Positions 1 to 8,693 of a stretch of 64,000 nucleotides of DNA are shown in pieces. The stretch lies in NCBI RefSeq assembly GCF_017309955.1, contig NZ_CP021248.1:1340001-1404000 (forward strand), written 5' to 3'. The translations under genes and the position numbers were made by a program. How positions within the stretch are numbered: the first letter of the stretch is position 1; every line of letters begins with the position of its first letter. The DNA is from Novosphingobium sp. KA1. GTDB lineage: Bacteria; Pseudomonadota; Alphaproteobacteria; Sphingomonadales; Sphingomonadaceae. A model generated the notes under the pieces. That model saw only the letters and a list, made by a program, of their open reading frames with translations. It was not told the DNA's origin and searched no databases.

Positions 1-544
1 TTCTTGCGATGGGGGAGCATGTTGCCCGTCTCTGTTGGCGACCTCAGCTAAACCGTGTGGTCCGCTGCGGTGAGAGGCCCTCTAAGCGGCGCTCTTGATT
101 CGGTCAAACACTAATTTCAAAAAAACGTCACTTTCCCAAAAAACGCCGGTTTCCGGGATTTTCAGCCCTGATTGAACTGGCCATGACGCATTTCGTACCG
201 CCCTGAGCCAGCCTTCCTTGCAGCAGCCACAGTGAGTGGCGCGTCGTAATATGAGGAGTCGAACGGCGCAGAAGGGGCCACGACAAAACGCCCTCCCACA
301 TAGACGGGCCGCCCATCGCGCAGCAGGCTCGGATCACGGCAAGATCGTGGCACCGCCTACAGGAAATTGCTTCATGCCCTTCACCGGGCGAATCCTCATA
401 GCGTGTGATCGCACCGGTAAGTTCCCGGATTCCCAGGGAGCTTCGTTCAGCCGAGGTCCTGGCAAGGCGAGCCGAAGCCAGGGTGCCTTCACAGAAGATA
501 TGTTATCTCATAACTAATGCGTCACGGGTCGCCAAGGAGCTTTC
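1..544. other. Left-edge region without a supported gene
   Basis: No reading frame here has both a ribosome binding site and a recognisable protein. The leftward frame at about 162-353 has moderately coding-like content in its middle part, but no Shine-Dalgarno and no recognised family. It could be a gene remnant. The sequence just before 545 carries the AAGGAG that serves the next gene. Confidence 0.4.
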
Positions 545-1126
545 GTGAAAAACGGTCGGGTCATGCCGGTAAACGGCACATGGGGTTCTGTTGCCAGAGC
601 CATCGTCAAAAACGTCTTCGCCAAACAAAACCAGTCGATTTGCCACGGCCTGCTGGTTCTGCTGGTCGCCGTCGGCTTCACGAGCCCAGCCATGGCTGCA
701 CCGCTGCAGTGCGTTCCTTATGCACGTGAGCATTCGGGTATCGAGATCCACGGCAATGCCTGGACCTGGTGGAACCAGGCCAAGGGCATCTACCGCCGCG
801 GTAGTGTCCCGCAGGTTGGCGCGGTCGTCGCAATGGCGCCGTCTTCGGCGATGCCGCTCGGCCATGTTGCCGTCGTGCAGAAAGTCGTCGACGAGCGCCA
901 CATCCTGCTCGACCATGCCAACTGGTCTTCACCCGGCATGATCGAACATGGCGCTCTGGCCGAAGACGTCTCTACCTCAGGAGACTGGAGCGAGGTTCGT
1001 GTCTGGTATGCCCCTTCGCGGGCGCTGGGTTCGCGCGTGAACCCAGTCTTCGGGTTCATCTATCCCCAGGGCAGCGACGCCCGCACCGAAATCGCGGCGG
1101 CCGACAGCGGCGACAGCGCCTCCTGA
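545..1126 (+). CDS. Exported CHAP-domain protein (putative peptidoglycan amidase/endopeptidase)
   Basis: 193 residues. A hydrophobic segment at about 34-51 ending in an Ala-x-Ala-type site suggests a signal peptide, although the n-region before it is long. The rest resembles a CHAP domain: Cys56 in a CVPYAR motif is the candidate nucleophile, His107 in LGHVAVV is the candidate general base, and His124/Asn126 in DHANW is a possible third residue. CHAP enzymes cleave peptide or amide bonds in peptidoglycan. The start is GTG at 545 because AAGGAG (534-539) lies 5 nt upstream; ATG at 563 is an alternative that lacks such a site. The gene is monocistronic and converges on the receptor at 1140-3266. 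CHAP homology is by motif only, and the substrate is unknown. Confidence 0.8.
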   Translation: MKNGRVMPVNGTWGSVARAIVKNVFAKQNQSICHGLLVLLVAVGFTSPAMAAPLQCVPYAREHSGIEIHGNAWTWWNQAKGIYRRGSVPQVGAVVAMAPSSAMPLGHVAVVQKVVDERHILLDHANWSSPGMIEHGALAEDVSTSGDWSEVRVWYAPSRALGSRVNPVFGFIYPQGSDARTEIAAADSGDSAS

Positions 1127-1139
1127 CCGGTTCCAGCGC

Positions 1140-3266
1140 TCAGAACCTGCGCCGGAACTCCACGAACCAGCTCCGCGCATTGCCGAGGTAGGCCCCCTTG
1201 GCGCCGGTGAAGCCGGATACCGCGTAATACTTGTCGAAGATGTTCTCGATCCGGAACTTGACCTCGGCAAAGCCGAAATCGTGCGAGACCGTAGCGTCGA
1301 ACACCGTGAAAGGCTTCAGCCTGTCGCCCGAGCGATCGATCTGATCGGAAACGTACTGCCCCCCAAAGGCAAATGCCGTCTCGATCGCCTGCACCTGGTA
1401 ACGCGTCCAGAAACCGGCCTGATGGTGCGGCGTGTTGGGGAAACGATCTCCCACCGAATTGTCGATCGACTGGCCTTCGGCAGTCCCGGTAATGCGGGTG
1501 TCATTATACGCATAGTTCAGCGAAACGACCCAGTCTCGGGTGACGTCCGCGGTTACCGTGGCTTCGACGCCCTTGCTGGTCACCTCGCCGATCGGAGCCA
1601 ACTGGTCCACTCCGTTCACGGCGTCCTGGCTGTCGTCGATCTGCAGCACGTTGCGGCGAACGATGCGATAGGCCGCCAGGGTCGTCTGGATGCGTCCGTT
1701 GAGCAGATCGGTCTTTACGCCGGCCTCTATCTGGTTGCCGGTTTCAGGAGCGAACGGACCGCCGGCGAGCGGTAACTGGTCTGACACGTCTTGGGGTTCG
1801 AAAGCCTGCGACCAGCTTACATAGAACGACACGTCCTTGCGCGGTTTGTAGATCGCGCCCGTCCGCCAGGTAGTGGCCGCCGAACTGGCATTGTCGCCAG
1901 CAATATAGTCGTTGTCATCGAACCAGTCGCGACGTACGCCGCCGACAAGGATGACATGCTCGCCGATGCCCAGCTGTTCCTGCAGGTAGACGCCGCGGCG
2001 CAGCGCACGCGCATCGGTGTAAGACGGTGTGACGCCCGAAAGATCGGGCTTGGAGGAATCGCTGTAATCGGGATCGATCAGCGAGAGCGCCGGGACGTTG
2101 CGGGTGGCGTAGTTCTGGCCGGTCGAATCCTCGCGGTACCAGTCCCCGCCAAGCAGCACGGTATGCTCCAATGGCCCTGTGACAAACTTGCCGATCAGGT
2201 TGGCGCCCAGCGACAGCCCTTCGACATGGCGGTGCTGCTTGCGGAACTCGCGCGTGACCGTGTCGTAGACACCGTCGCCATCGGTGTCGCGCAGGGCTAC
2301 CGGCTCGTGGTATTCCTGATCCTCGTTGTAGCGGAACCAGCGCCCGGCGACATTGAACGAGATCGCATCGGACAGCTTGCTGTCGAGCCGCGCCTGCGTG
2401 ACGAGGCCGTTGTAGCGAATGAAGTCACCCGGATCGTTGTGATTCCAGCTGCGGTAGGTGAGGAAGTTGCCATCGGCATCGATCGGGATTCCGCGCAACC
2501 GGTTGCCCGGCAGGTCCTGATCGTAGTCTGTCACCTGCACCGTCAGCTTGGTGTCGTCTGAAATCCTGGCGGTGAGCCCGGCATCGGCCACCAGCGTGCG
2601 GCTGCTCGCGTGGGCCCGGTAACTGTCGTAATCCTCGTAGAACAGGCCGGCGCGGCCCGATAGCACACCGTCCTTGTCGAGCGGACCGGTCACGTCGAAC
2701 GAGCCGCCATAACGATTGCGCCCGCCGACGATGGCGCGCATGTTTGCGGCGAACTGGTCGGAGGGCTTCTTGGTCACGTAGTTGATCGTGCCGCCCGGCG
2801 AACCGGCACCATAGAGCATGCCCGCCGGCCCCTTGAGGAACTCGACGCGGTCGATGGTGAAGAGTTGGGGGACCGAGAAGGTCTGGAACGGGTCACCGCG
2901 CAGCCCGTCATAATACGTCACGTCCTGGCTGAAACCGCGATATGTGACGGTTGCGTAGTTGTTGGCACTCACACCCGGCACGTTGCGATAGAGATCGCGG
3001 ATGTCGCGCGCGCCCTGGTCCTCGATCATGTCCGAATTGATGACCTGCACCGATTGCGGCACATCCAGTGGATCGGCGGCGATCTTGCCCACTTCGGTTT
3101 CGGTGACGCGGTAGAGTGTCTGCGCGCGGGCGGTGACGACGATCGTCTCCCCCTCGTTGCCGCCGCCGATTTCGGCCGCTTCCTCGGCATGGGCGGGCAA
3201 GAGCCCGCTCATGCCGAGCGCAGGCAGGACAAAGGGCAGGTGCGAGACGAAACGGGGGGAAAGCAT
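1140..3266 (-). CDS. TonB-dependent siderophore receptor
   Basis: 708 residues. A signal peptide (about 1-27) is followed by a TonB-box-like ETIVVTA stretch, a plug with the siderophore-receptor pattern (DVPQSVQVI, then IRDLYRNVPGV, then VEFLKGPAGMLYG) and a long beta-barrel ending in Phe (FRRRF). The layout fits the FhuE/FpvA-like ferric-siderophore receptors. ATG at 3266 is preceded by GAGGA. That Shine-Dalgarno forms half of a GAGGA-TT-TCCTC dyad that could hide it in mRNA. The gene lies 54 nt downstream of the PepSY/flavodoxin/reductase gene and is probably in its operon, which supports a role in Fe(III) import coupled to reduction. The siderophore cannot be named. Confidence 0.9.
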   Translation of the reverse strand: MLSPRFVSHLPFVLPALGMSGLLPAHAEEAAEIGGGNEGETIVVTARAQTLYRVTETEVGKIAADPLDVPQSVQVINSDMIEDQGARDIRDLYRNVPGVSANNYATVTYRGFSQDVTYYDGLRGDPFQTFSVPQLFTIDRVEFLKGPAGMLYGAGSPGGTINYVTKKPSDQFAANMRAIVGGRNRYGGSFDVTGPLDKDGVLSGRAGLFYEDYDSYRAHASSRTLVADAGLTARISDDTKLTVQVTDYDQDLPGNRLRGIPIDADGNFLTYRSWNHNDPGDFIRYNGLVTQARLDSKLSDAISFNVAGRWFRYNEDQEYHEPVALRDTDGDGVYDTVTREFRKQHRHVEGLSLGANLIGKFVTGPLEHTVLLGGDWYREDSTGQNYATRNVPALSLIDPDYSDSSKPDLSGVTPSYTDARALRRGVYLQEQLGIGEHVILVGGVRRDWFDDNDYIAGDNASSAATTWRTGAIYKPRKDVSFYVSWSQAFEPQDVSDQLPLAGGPFAPETGNQIEAGVKTDLLNGRIQTTLAAYRIVRRNVLQIDDSQDAVNGVDQLAPIGEVTSKGVEATVTADVTRDWVVSLNYAYNDTRITGTAEGQSIDNSVGDRFPNTPHHQAGFWTRYQVQAIETAFAFGGQYVSDQIDRSGDRLKPFTVFDATVSHDFGFAEVKFRIENIFDKYYAVSGFTGAKGAYLGNARSWFVEFRRRF

Positions 3267-3320
3267 CGGAGGAAATCCTCAAAAACACATAGGAGACTGC
3301 GGGCGAGAACCCGCAGACAA

Positions 3321-5741
3321 TCAGTAGATGTCGCGGAGGTAGAGGCCCGCTTCGGCCATCGCGTCGAGGCGGTCCTCGCCAAGTGCCATGCGCAGGGCAG
3401 CATCGACCGCCGGGGCCATGCCCTGCAGGCTGCCGCACACGAGAATGGCCGCGCCCCGGTCCACCCATTCGGCGATGTCCGGCGCGGCATCGGCAACCAG
3501 GTCCTGCACGTAGCGCCCGCAATCGGCATCCCGCGACCAGGCGCGGTCGAGCCTGGTCAGGGTGCCGTCCGCCAGCCAGCCTGCGAGTTCATCGGCGAGC
3601 AGCGCGTCATGGGCCCGGTTTCGCTCGCCAAGCAGCAGCCAGTGGCCGCCCTGCCCGCTACAGGCTGCCTGTCGCAAGTGGCTGCGAAGGCCGGCGATAC
3701 CGGTGCCGTTGCCGATCAGGATCAACGGGCGAGGCTCTCGCGGGGTATGAAAACCGCTGTTCGAACGCAACCGCATCGCGGTCGTGCTGCCGATCGCGGC
3801 ATGGACCGTCAGCCACCCCGAACCATGCCCGAGCGTGCCGTCGCTGCGAGTGACCTGACGAACGATGAATTCGATGCGGCCATCGGCGGGAATCGAAGCG
3901 ATCGAATACTCGCGGTGGCTGACCGGCGCACCCTCCACCGCTCCCCCGGGAAGCACTTCGGCGATGTCGCCCGCCCGCCAATCAGCCGCCTTGCCGTCGG
4001 CAGGCTCCAGCGCCACCCGGTAGACCGGCCCGCCTGCCGAGCCCGGGTTGAGCAATTCGCGTTCGACCAGGCGCCAGGGGCGGTCCGTCTCGCCAGCCCA
4101 GGCCCCGGTATCCTTGGCGCCAAGGAGGGCAAGGTTGTGCTGCCAGCGGCCATGCGCGGCAGGATCCTCGCCGTCGACTTCAATCGTCTCGAACAGCGGC
4201 GTCGCGCCGCCCGAGCGCAGCCAGCCGTCAACCTTATGGCCGAACGCGCAGAACTCGGCATATTCGCGGTCGCCCAGCGCCAGTACGGCATAGTCGAGAT
4301 GCGCCACGCTTGGCGGCGCCGCCATGGCCTGTCGGGCGAAGCGGCGCACGGTGTCCGGCGGCTCGCCCTCGCCATAGGTGCTCACGACAAAGAGCGCGCG
4401 CTCCGCGCCGGCCAGTTGCCCCTCGTCGAGCGAGGCCAACGGCACCAGTCTTGCCCCGCCGAGGGCCGCCGCGGTCTGCCGCGCAAGGCGCTCCGCGCCG
4501 CCGGTCTGGCTGGCATAGGCGACCAGTGTCGTGGCGTTTGTGCCCTCAACATCGGCGGTGGCTTCCGCCTGTACCGCGCGCTTGCGACGGCGGCGGGCGA
4601 AATAGAGCAGCAGTCCGGTCACCGTGAACAACGGCATCGTCAGGCTTGTGATCAGGATGACGATACGTCCGGGCAGGCCGAATATCGCGCCGCGATGCAC
4701 CTCGTACATGCTGGAGGCGACAACAGTGCCGAGCGGCTTGTCGGCATAGCGTTCAACCTTGAGCACATGACCGGCGGCAAGGTCGATGCTGTAGTCGTCG
4801 GTCATCCGATCGTGCCGCGCGCCGGGCAAAAGCACCCGGAAACGTCCCTCCGATCCAGTCTCGGGCATCGTCACCTGGACCGCATCGAACCGCCCGCCGG
4901 TCGCCGTCATCAATGTCGGCCAGGCGCGCGCCAGCGAAGTCGCGGCAGGCGCCGTTTCGCCTTCGATCTCACCGGCTGGCCGCCTGCCTTCGTGGCCGCC
5001 ATCCGACACCTTGCCGGTCAACACATATTGCGCGCCCTCCCGGTACCATTCGTAGGACCACCATAGACCCGTCAGCGCGGACAGCAGGTAGGCCAGTGCC
5101 ACCCACGTTCCGATCACGACGTGCAGCGCGCGGTAGAGATTGCGCCCGCTCTTGCGCCAGTCGAGCACCAGCCACGCCCGCCAGTCGAGCGCACGGCGCG
5201 GCCAGCGCAGATAGATACCGGAAAGCGCGAAGAACAGCAGCGAGATCGCGGCGAACCCGGTGATCTGGCGCCCGATCCCGCGCGGCCCCTCGGGCAAGGC
5301 CAGCCAACGGTGGATATTCTCGACCGTCTGGAAAAAGCCCTCGCCGTTCGCCTTGCCGAGCAGGCGGCCATCGCGCGGATCGACACGGGCGCGTTCGCCC
5401 CGCTTGCCCTTTTCGAGCGCAGCGAAGCGGACTTCCCAGGCGCTGCCGGCATCCGCCGCGACCGTAAACCGCTCCACCCGCTCGCCGGGACGCTGCGCCT
5501 GCACCCGCGCCAGCACCGCCTGCGGCGACAGGGCCACGCGGCCATCCGGCGCAAGCCGGACAACGCCGGGGCTCAGCGCCCGCATGATCTCGTTCTCGAA
5601 ACTCAGCGTCGCGCCGGTGATCCCCATCACCGCAAGGACAAGACCCGCGGTGATGCCGAGGAACCAGTGGACTTGAAACAGTACCCTGCGCGCCAACTCG
5701 ATCGTGCCCCATCGACGGGGCCCAAACCCCGATTTTTGCAA
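3321..5741 (-). CDS. PepSY-TM / flavodoxin / FAD-NAD(P) reductase fusion (putative siderophore-iron reductase)
   Basis: 806 residues. The N-terminal ~400 are a PepSY-associated membrane region with four likely helices (about 24-44, 150-172, 204-224, 360-382) and histidines in VHW, ALHVV and EVHRG that could bind haem or metal. A flavodoxin domain (about 408-555, YASQTGGAERLA and STYGEGEPPD) and a ferredoxin-reductase-like module follow, with REYSIAS for FAD, LIGNGTGIAGL and LVCGSLQGM for NAD(P)H, ending at DIY. Such fusions pass electrons from NAD(P)H via FAD/FMN across the inner membrane. Its position directly before a siderophore receptor suggests reductive iron release. The best start is TTG at 5741; a strong AAGGAGG lies about 22 nt upstream, too far for that codon, so the start is uncertain. 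Confidence 0.85.
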   Translation of the reverse strand: MQKSGFGPRRWGTIELARRVLFQVHWFLGITAGLVLAVMGITGATLSFENEIMRALSPGVVRLAPDGRVALSPQAVLARVQAQRPGERVERFTVAADAGSAWEVRFAALEKGKRGERARVDPRDGRLLGKANGEGFFQTVENIHRWLALPEGPRGIGRQITGFAAISLLFFALSGIYLRWPRRALDWRAWLVLDWRKSGRNLYRALHVVIGTWVALAYLLSALTGLWWSYEWYREGAQYVLTGKVSDGGHEGRRPAGEIEGETAPAATSLARAWPTLMTATGGRFDAVQVTMPETGSEGRFRVLLPGARHDRMTDDYSIDLAAGHVLKVERYADKPLGTVVASSMYEVHRGAIFGLPGRIVILITSLTMPLFTVTGLLLYFARRRRKRAVQAEATADVEGTNATTLVAYASQTGGAERLARQTAAALGGARLVPLASLDEGQLAGAERALFVVSTYGEGEPPDTVRRFARQAMAAPPSVAHLDYAVLALGDREYAEFCAFGHKVDGWLRSGGATPLFETIEVDGEDPAAHGRWQHNLALLGAKDTGAWAGETDRPWRLVERELLNPGSAGGPVYRVALEPADGKAADWRAGDIAEVLPGGAVEGAPVSHREYSIASIPADGRIEFIVRQVTRSDGTLGHGSGWLTVHAAIGSTTAMRLRSNSGFHTPREPRPLILIGNGTGIAGLRSHLRQAACSGQGGHWLLLGERNRAHDALLADELAGWLADGTLTRLDRAWSRDADCGRYVQDLVADAAPDIAEWVDRGAAILVCGSLQGMAPAVDAALRMALGEDRLDAMAEAGLYLRDIY

Positions 5742-6107
5742 CCCGGCGCGGCTACCGTGCGGCCTCCTTCGGGCCGCATCGAATCCGTCGCACCGATGAG
5801 GCAGTTAATGCAACCAATTCGCAATAGCAACACATGCGATTGCAAAACCGATTCCAAGCCTGCCGCGGTGCCCCGCCGACTCGCGGGACCAGCCTGCCAG
5901 GACACCAACAATATTGATCTATATCAATCTGTTAGGTTTGATTTTCCAGCTAAACTTGTGCCCGCAACCGTTGTGTACTAATTGGTACACACGTTCGATG
6001 ACGGCATGACCGCTCTCGTTATTTCGTATCATTCGATGCAGGCTTGCCGTCACCCCCCGATTGGCGGCACCTTCCTGCACGTACATAGAAACATGAGGAG
6101 GTGCCGC
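5742..6107. other. Divergent intergenic region between the iron operon and glucose dehydrogenase
   Basis: AT-richer than its neighbours and must hold both divergent promoters. It contains a perfect FNR/FixK-type dyad (listed separately). The stretch around 5815-5845 has TGCAA/TTCGCA-like half-sites that vaguely resemble alphaproteobacterial iron-regulator boxes; the symmetry is too weak to claim. The open frame running into the dehydrogenase from 5982 is probably untranslated leader. Confidence 0.5.
5914..5927. promoter_or_regulatory. FNR/FixK-type operator TTGAT-N4-ATCAA
   Basis: TTGATCTATATCAA matches the FNR/Anr/FixK consensus TTGAT-N4-ATCAA at every fixed position. The symmetry extends one base each way (A...T, 5913-5928). 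It lies 173 nt before the reductase start (5741, leftward) and 181 nt before the dehydrogenase start (6108, rightward), so it could serve either promoter. The match is seen directly; oxygen-responsive regulation is inferred. Confidence 0.55.
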
Positions 6108-8564
6108 ATGTCAGGCACACACAAGCATGTCAGTACACCGGGCTCAGGCCCAGCCCGCGCCGGAATAGCCACCAGGGCCTGGCTCTGGCTGCTCGGCGGC
6201 GTGATCGTTGCCGCCGGTCTTTTCTTCACCCTTGGCGGCGCCAAGCTGGTCAGCCTGGGCGGCAGCTTCTACTTCCTGATCGCCGGCCTCGTCCTGCTGG
6301 CCTCGGGCCTCCTGCTCATCCGTCGTAAGCGCGCCGGTGCACTGCTGTTCGGCGCAGTGTTCCTCGGCACTGTCCTGTGGTCGCTGTGGGAAGTCGGACT
6401 CACCTTCTGGCCGCTGATCTCGCGCCTGCTGGCAATCGGAGTCGGCGGCTCCGTCGTTGCGCTCTCCTATCCGCTGCTGCGCCGCGCCGAAGGGCTCGCT
6501 CCCAACTGGAAGCCCGCTCTGGCCGTCGCTGCCGTGGTCGGGCTCGGCTCCGCCGCCAGCTTTGCAGGCATGTTCGTACCGCATCCCACGGTTCCCTTCA
6601 CGGGCACCGAAGGCGCGCTGGTGCCGGTCGATCCCGCCCATGCACAGCAGAACTGGCAGGCCTACGGCAACACGCCGGGAGGCAGCCGCTTCGTGGCGCT
6701 CGACCAGATCACCCGCGACAATGTGAGCAAGCTCAAGGTCGCCTGGACCTACCGCACCGGCGACGTGGCAATCAGCGACGGTAACGGCGCGGAGGATCAG
6801 GACACCCCGCTGCAGGTGGGCGACACTGTCTACATCTGCACCCCGCACAACAATGTCATCGCGCTCGATGCCGATACCGGCCGCGAGAAGTGGAAGGCGC
6901 GGATCGACGCACGCGCCTCGGTGTGGAACCGCTGCCGGGGCCTGGCCTATTTCGATGCCAGGGCGCCGATCCAGCAGCCCGCCATGCCCGGCTCCACACC
7001 GGTCACCGCCGTCACCGTGCCCCAAGGCGCGCCGTGCCAGCGCCGCATCCTGATGAACACCATCAATGCCGAACTCATCGCGCTCGACGCCGATACCGGC
7101 AAATTCTGCCCGGACTTCGGCAATGGCGGCCGCGTCGACCTCAAGGCCGGCCTCGGCAATGCGCCCGATCCGCAGTACCAGCTGACGTCCGCACCGACGC
7201 TTGCCGGAACCACCGTGGTCGTCGGCGGCCGCGTGGCCGACAACGTGCAGACCGACATGCCTGGCGGCGTGATGCGCGGCTTCGACGTCGTCACCGGCAA
7301 GCTGCGCTGGGCCTTCGATCCGGGCAACCCGGCGATCACCGGCATGCCTGCCCCCGGCAAGACCTATACCCGCTCGACCCCCAACGTCTGGTCGGCGATG
7401 TCCTATGATCCGGCGTCCAACACCGTCTTCATGCCGGTGGGCAGTTCCTCGGTCGACCTTTACGGCGTGCCGCGCACCTCGCTCGACCACAAGTACGGCG
7501 CCTCGATGCTCGCGCTCGATGCGACGACGGGTAAGGAAAAGTGGCACTTCCAGACGGTCCACAACGACCTTTGGGACTTCGACCTGCCGATGCAGCCGAC
7601 CTTCCTCGATTACCGGAAGGACCGTAAGAGCGTGCCCGCGCTGGTCTTCGGCACCAAGGCCGGCCAGCTCTATGTGCTCGACCGCCAGACCGGCAAGCCG
7701 CTGACCGAAGTGGCGAACGTCAAGGTCAAGGCCGCGAACATCCCGAACGAGCCCTATGCCCTCACCCAGCCCAAGTCCGTCGGCATGCCGCAGATCGGCG
7801 CCGGCAAGCTGACCGAGGCCGACATGTGGGGCGCCACGCCGTTCGACCAGCTGATGTGCCGCATCGCCTTCAAGGGCATGCGTTACGAAGGGCTCTACAC
7901 CGCGCCCGGCACCGACAAGTCGCTGAGCTTCCCGGGATCGCTGGGCGGCATGAACTGGGGCGGTCTCTCGATCGATCCCACCACCAACACGATCTTCGCC
8001 AACGACATGCGCCTCGGCCTGTGGGTGCAGATGTTCCCGCAGACCAAGGCCCAGCAGGGCAAGTCCGGCGCGGCCGGTGAAGCGATCAACACCGGCATGG
8101 GCAGCGTTCCGCTGAAAGGCACGCCCTATTCGGTGGTGAAGGACCGCTTCCTCTCGGCGCTTGGCATTCCCTGTCAGGCCCCGCCGTTCGGCACGCTCAC
8201 CGCGATCGACATGACGACCCGCCAGATCAAGTGGCAGGTCCCGGTCGGCACCGTGCGCGACACCGGCCCGATGGGCATCAAGATGGGCCTGCCGATCCCG
8301 ATCGGCATGCCGACGCTGGGCGGCACGCTGGCGACGCAGGGCGGCCTCGTCTTCATCGCCGGCACGCAGGACTATTACCTGCGCGCCTTCAACGCGGCGA
8401 ACGGCAAGGAAGTCTGGAAAGCCCGCCTGCCGGTCGGCAGCCAGGGCGGCCCGATGAGCTACAAGTCGCCCAAGACCGGCAAGCAGTACGTGGTGATCAC
8501 CGCCGGCGGCGCGCGCCAGTCGCCCGACCGCGGCGACTACGTAATCGCTTACGCGCTGAAGTGA
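6108..8564 (+). CDS. gcd: Membrane-bound PQQ-dependent dehydrogenase, glucose/quinate/shikimate family
   Basis: 818 residues from ATG at 6108, chosen because GAGGAGG (6095-6101) lies 6 nt upstream; a longer in-frame extension to 5982 has no such site. Five membrane helices occupy about 24-150. They are followed by a quinoprotein propeller with typical repeats (WQAYGNTPGGSRF, ALDADTGREKW, GGTLATQGGLVFIAGTQDYYLRAF). The family oxidises aldoses or quinate in the periplasm with PQQ and passes electrons to ubiquinone. Glucose is the likely substrate because an OprB-type carbohydrate porin follows 129 nt downstream. No PQQ biosynthesis genes are in the window. Quinate or shikimate dehydrogenase remains possible. 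Confidence 0.9.
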   Translation: MSGTHKHVSTPGSGPARAGIATRAWLWLLGGVIVAAGLFFTLGGAKLVSLGGSFYFLIAGLVLLASGLLLIRRKRAGALLFGAVFLGTVLWSLWEVGLTFWPLISRLLAIGVGGSVVALSYPLLRRAEGLAPNWKPALAVAAVVGLGSAASFAGMFVPHPTVPFTGTEGALVPVDPAHAQQNWQAYGNTPGGSRFVALDQITRDNVSKLKVAWTYRTGDVAISDGNGAEDQDTPLQVGDTVYICTPHNNVIALDADTGREKWKARIDARASVWNRCRGLAYFDARAPIQQPAMPGSTPVTAVTVPQGAPCQRRILMNTINAELIALDADTGKFCPDFGNGGRVDLKAGLGNAPDPQYQLTSAPTLAGTTVVVGGRVADNVQTDMPGGVMRGFDVVTGKLRWAFDPGNPAITGMPAPGKTYTRSTPNVWSAMSYDPASNTVFMPVGSSSVDLYGVPRTSLDHKYGASMLALDATTGKEKWHFQTVHNDLWDFDLPMQPTFLDYRKDRKSVPALVFGTKAGQLYVLDRQTGKPLTEVANVKVKAANIPNEPYALTQPKSVGMPQIGAGKLTEADMWGATPFDQLMCRIAFKGMRYEGLYTAPGTDKSLSFPGSLGGMNWGGLSIDPTTNTIFANDMRLGLWVQMFPQTKAQQGKSGAAGEAINTGMGSVPLKGTPYSVVKDRFLSALGIPCQAPPFGTLTAIDMTTRQIKWQVPVGTVRDTGPMGIKMGLPIPIGMPTLGGTLATQGGLVFIAGTQDYYLRAFNAANGKEVWKARLPVGSQGGPMSYKSPKTGKQYVVITAGGARQSPDRGDYVIAYALK

Positions 8565-8693
8565 GGGCTCCCGGAGCCTCCATCACGCCGGTCCGGTGAC
8601 CGGTCCGGGGGCGGATTCCCAACTCCGTCCCCGGACATCCTGTTCCACATCAAGTAAACCCGCGCCGGTGAAGGCCGCGGGAAGGAGGGGGCC

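Noticed and set aside
162..353. Leftward 63-codon frame near the left edge with a protein-like middle (VYVGGRFVVAP)
   Set aside because: No Shine-Dalgarno, no known family and a questionable start. It may be a remnant but cannot be supported as a gene.
5815..5845. Possible Fur/Irr-like box (TGCAA...TTCGCA, GCAATAGCAAC) before the iron operon
   Set aside because: Symmetry is partial and I have no reliable consensus for this organism. Iron control is likely on general grounds but not shown by this sequence.
5982..6107. N-terminal extension of glucose dehydrogenase (42 codons)
   Set aside because: ATG 6108 has an ideal GAGGAGG, and the extension is not hydrophobic or family-like. It also covers regulatory DNA.
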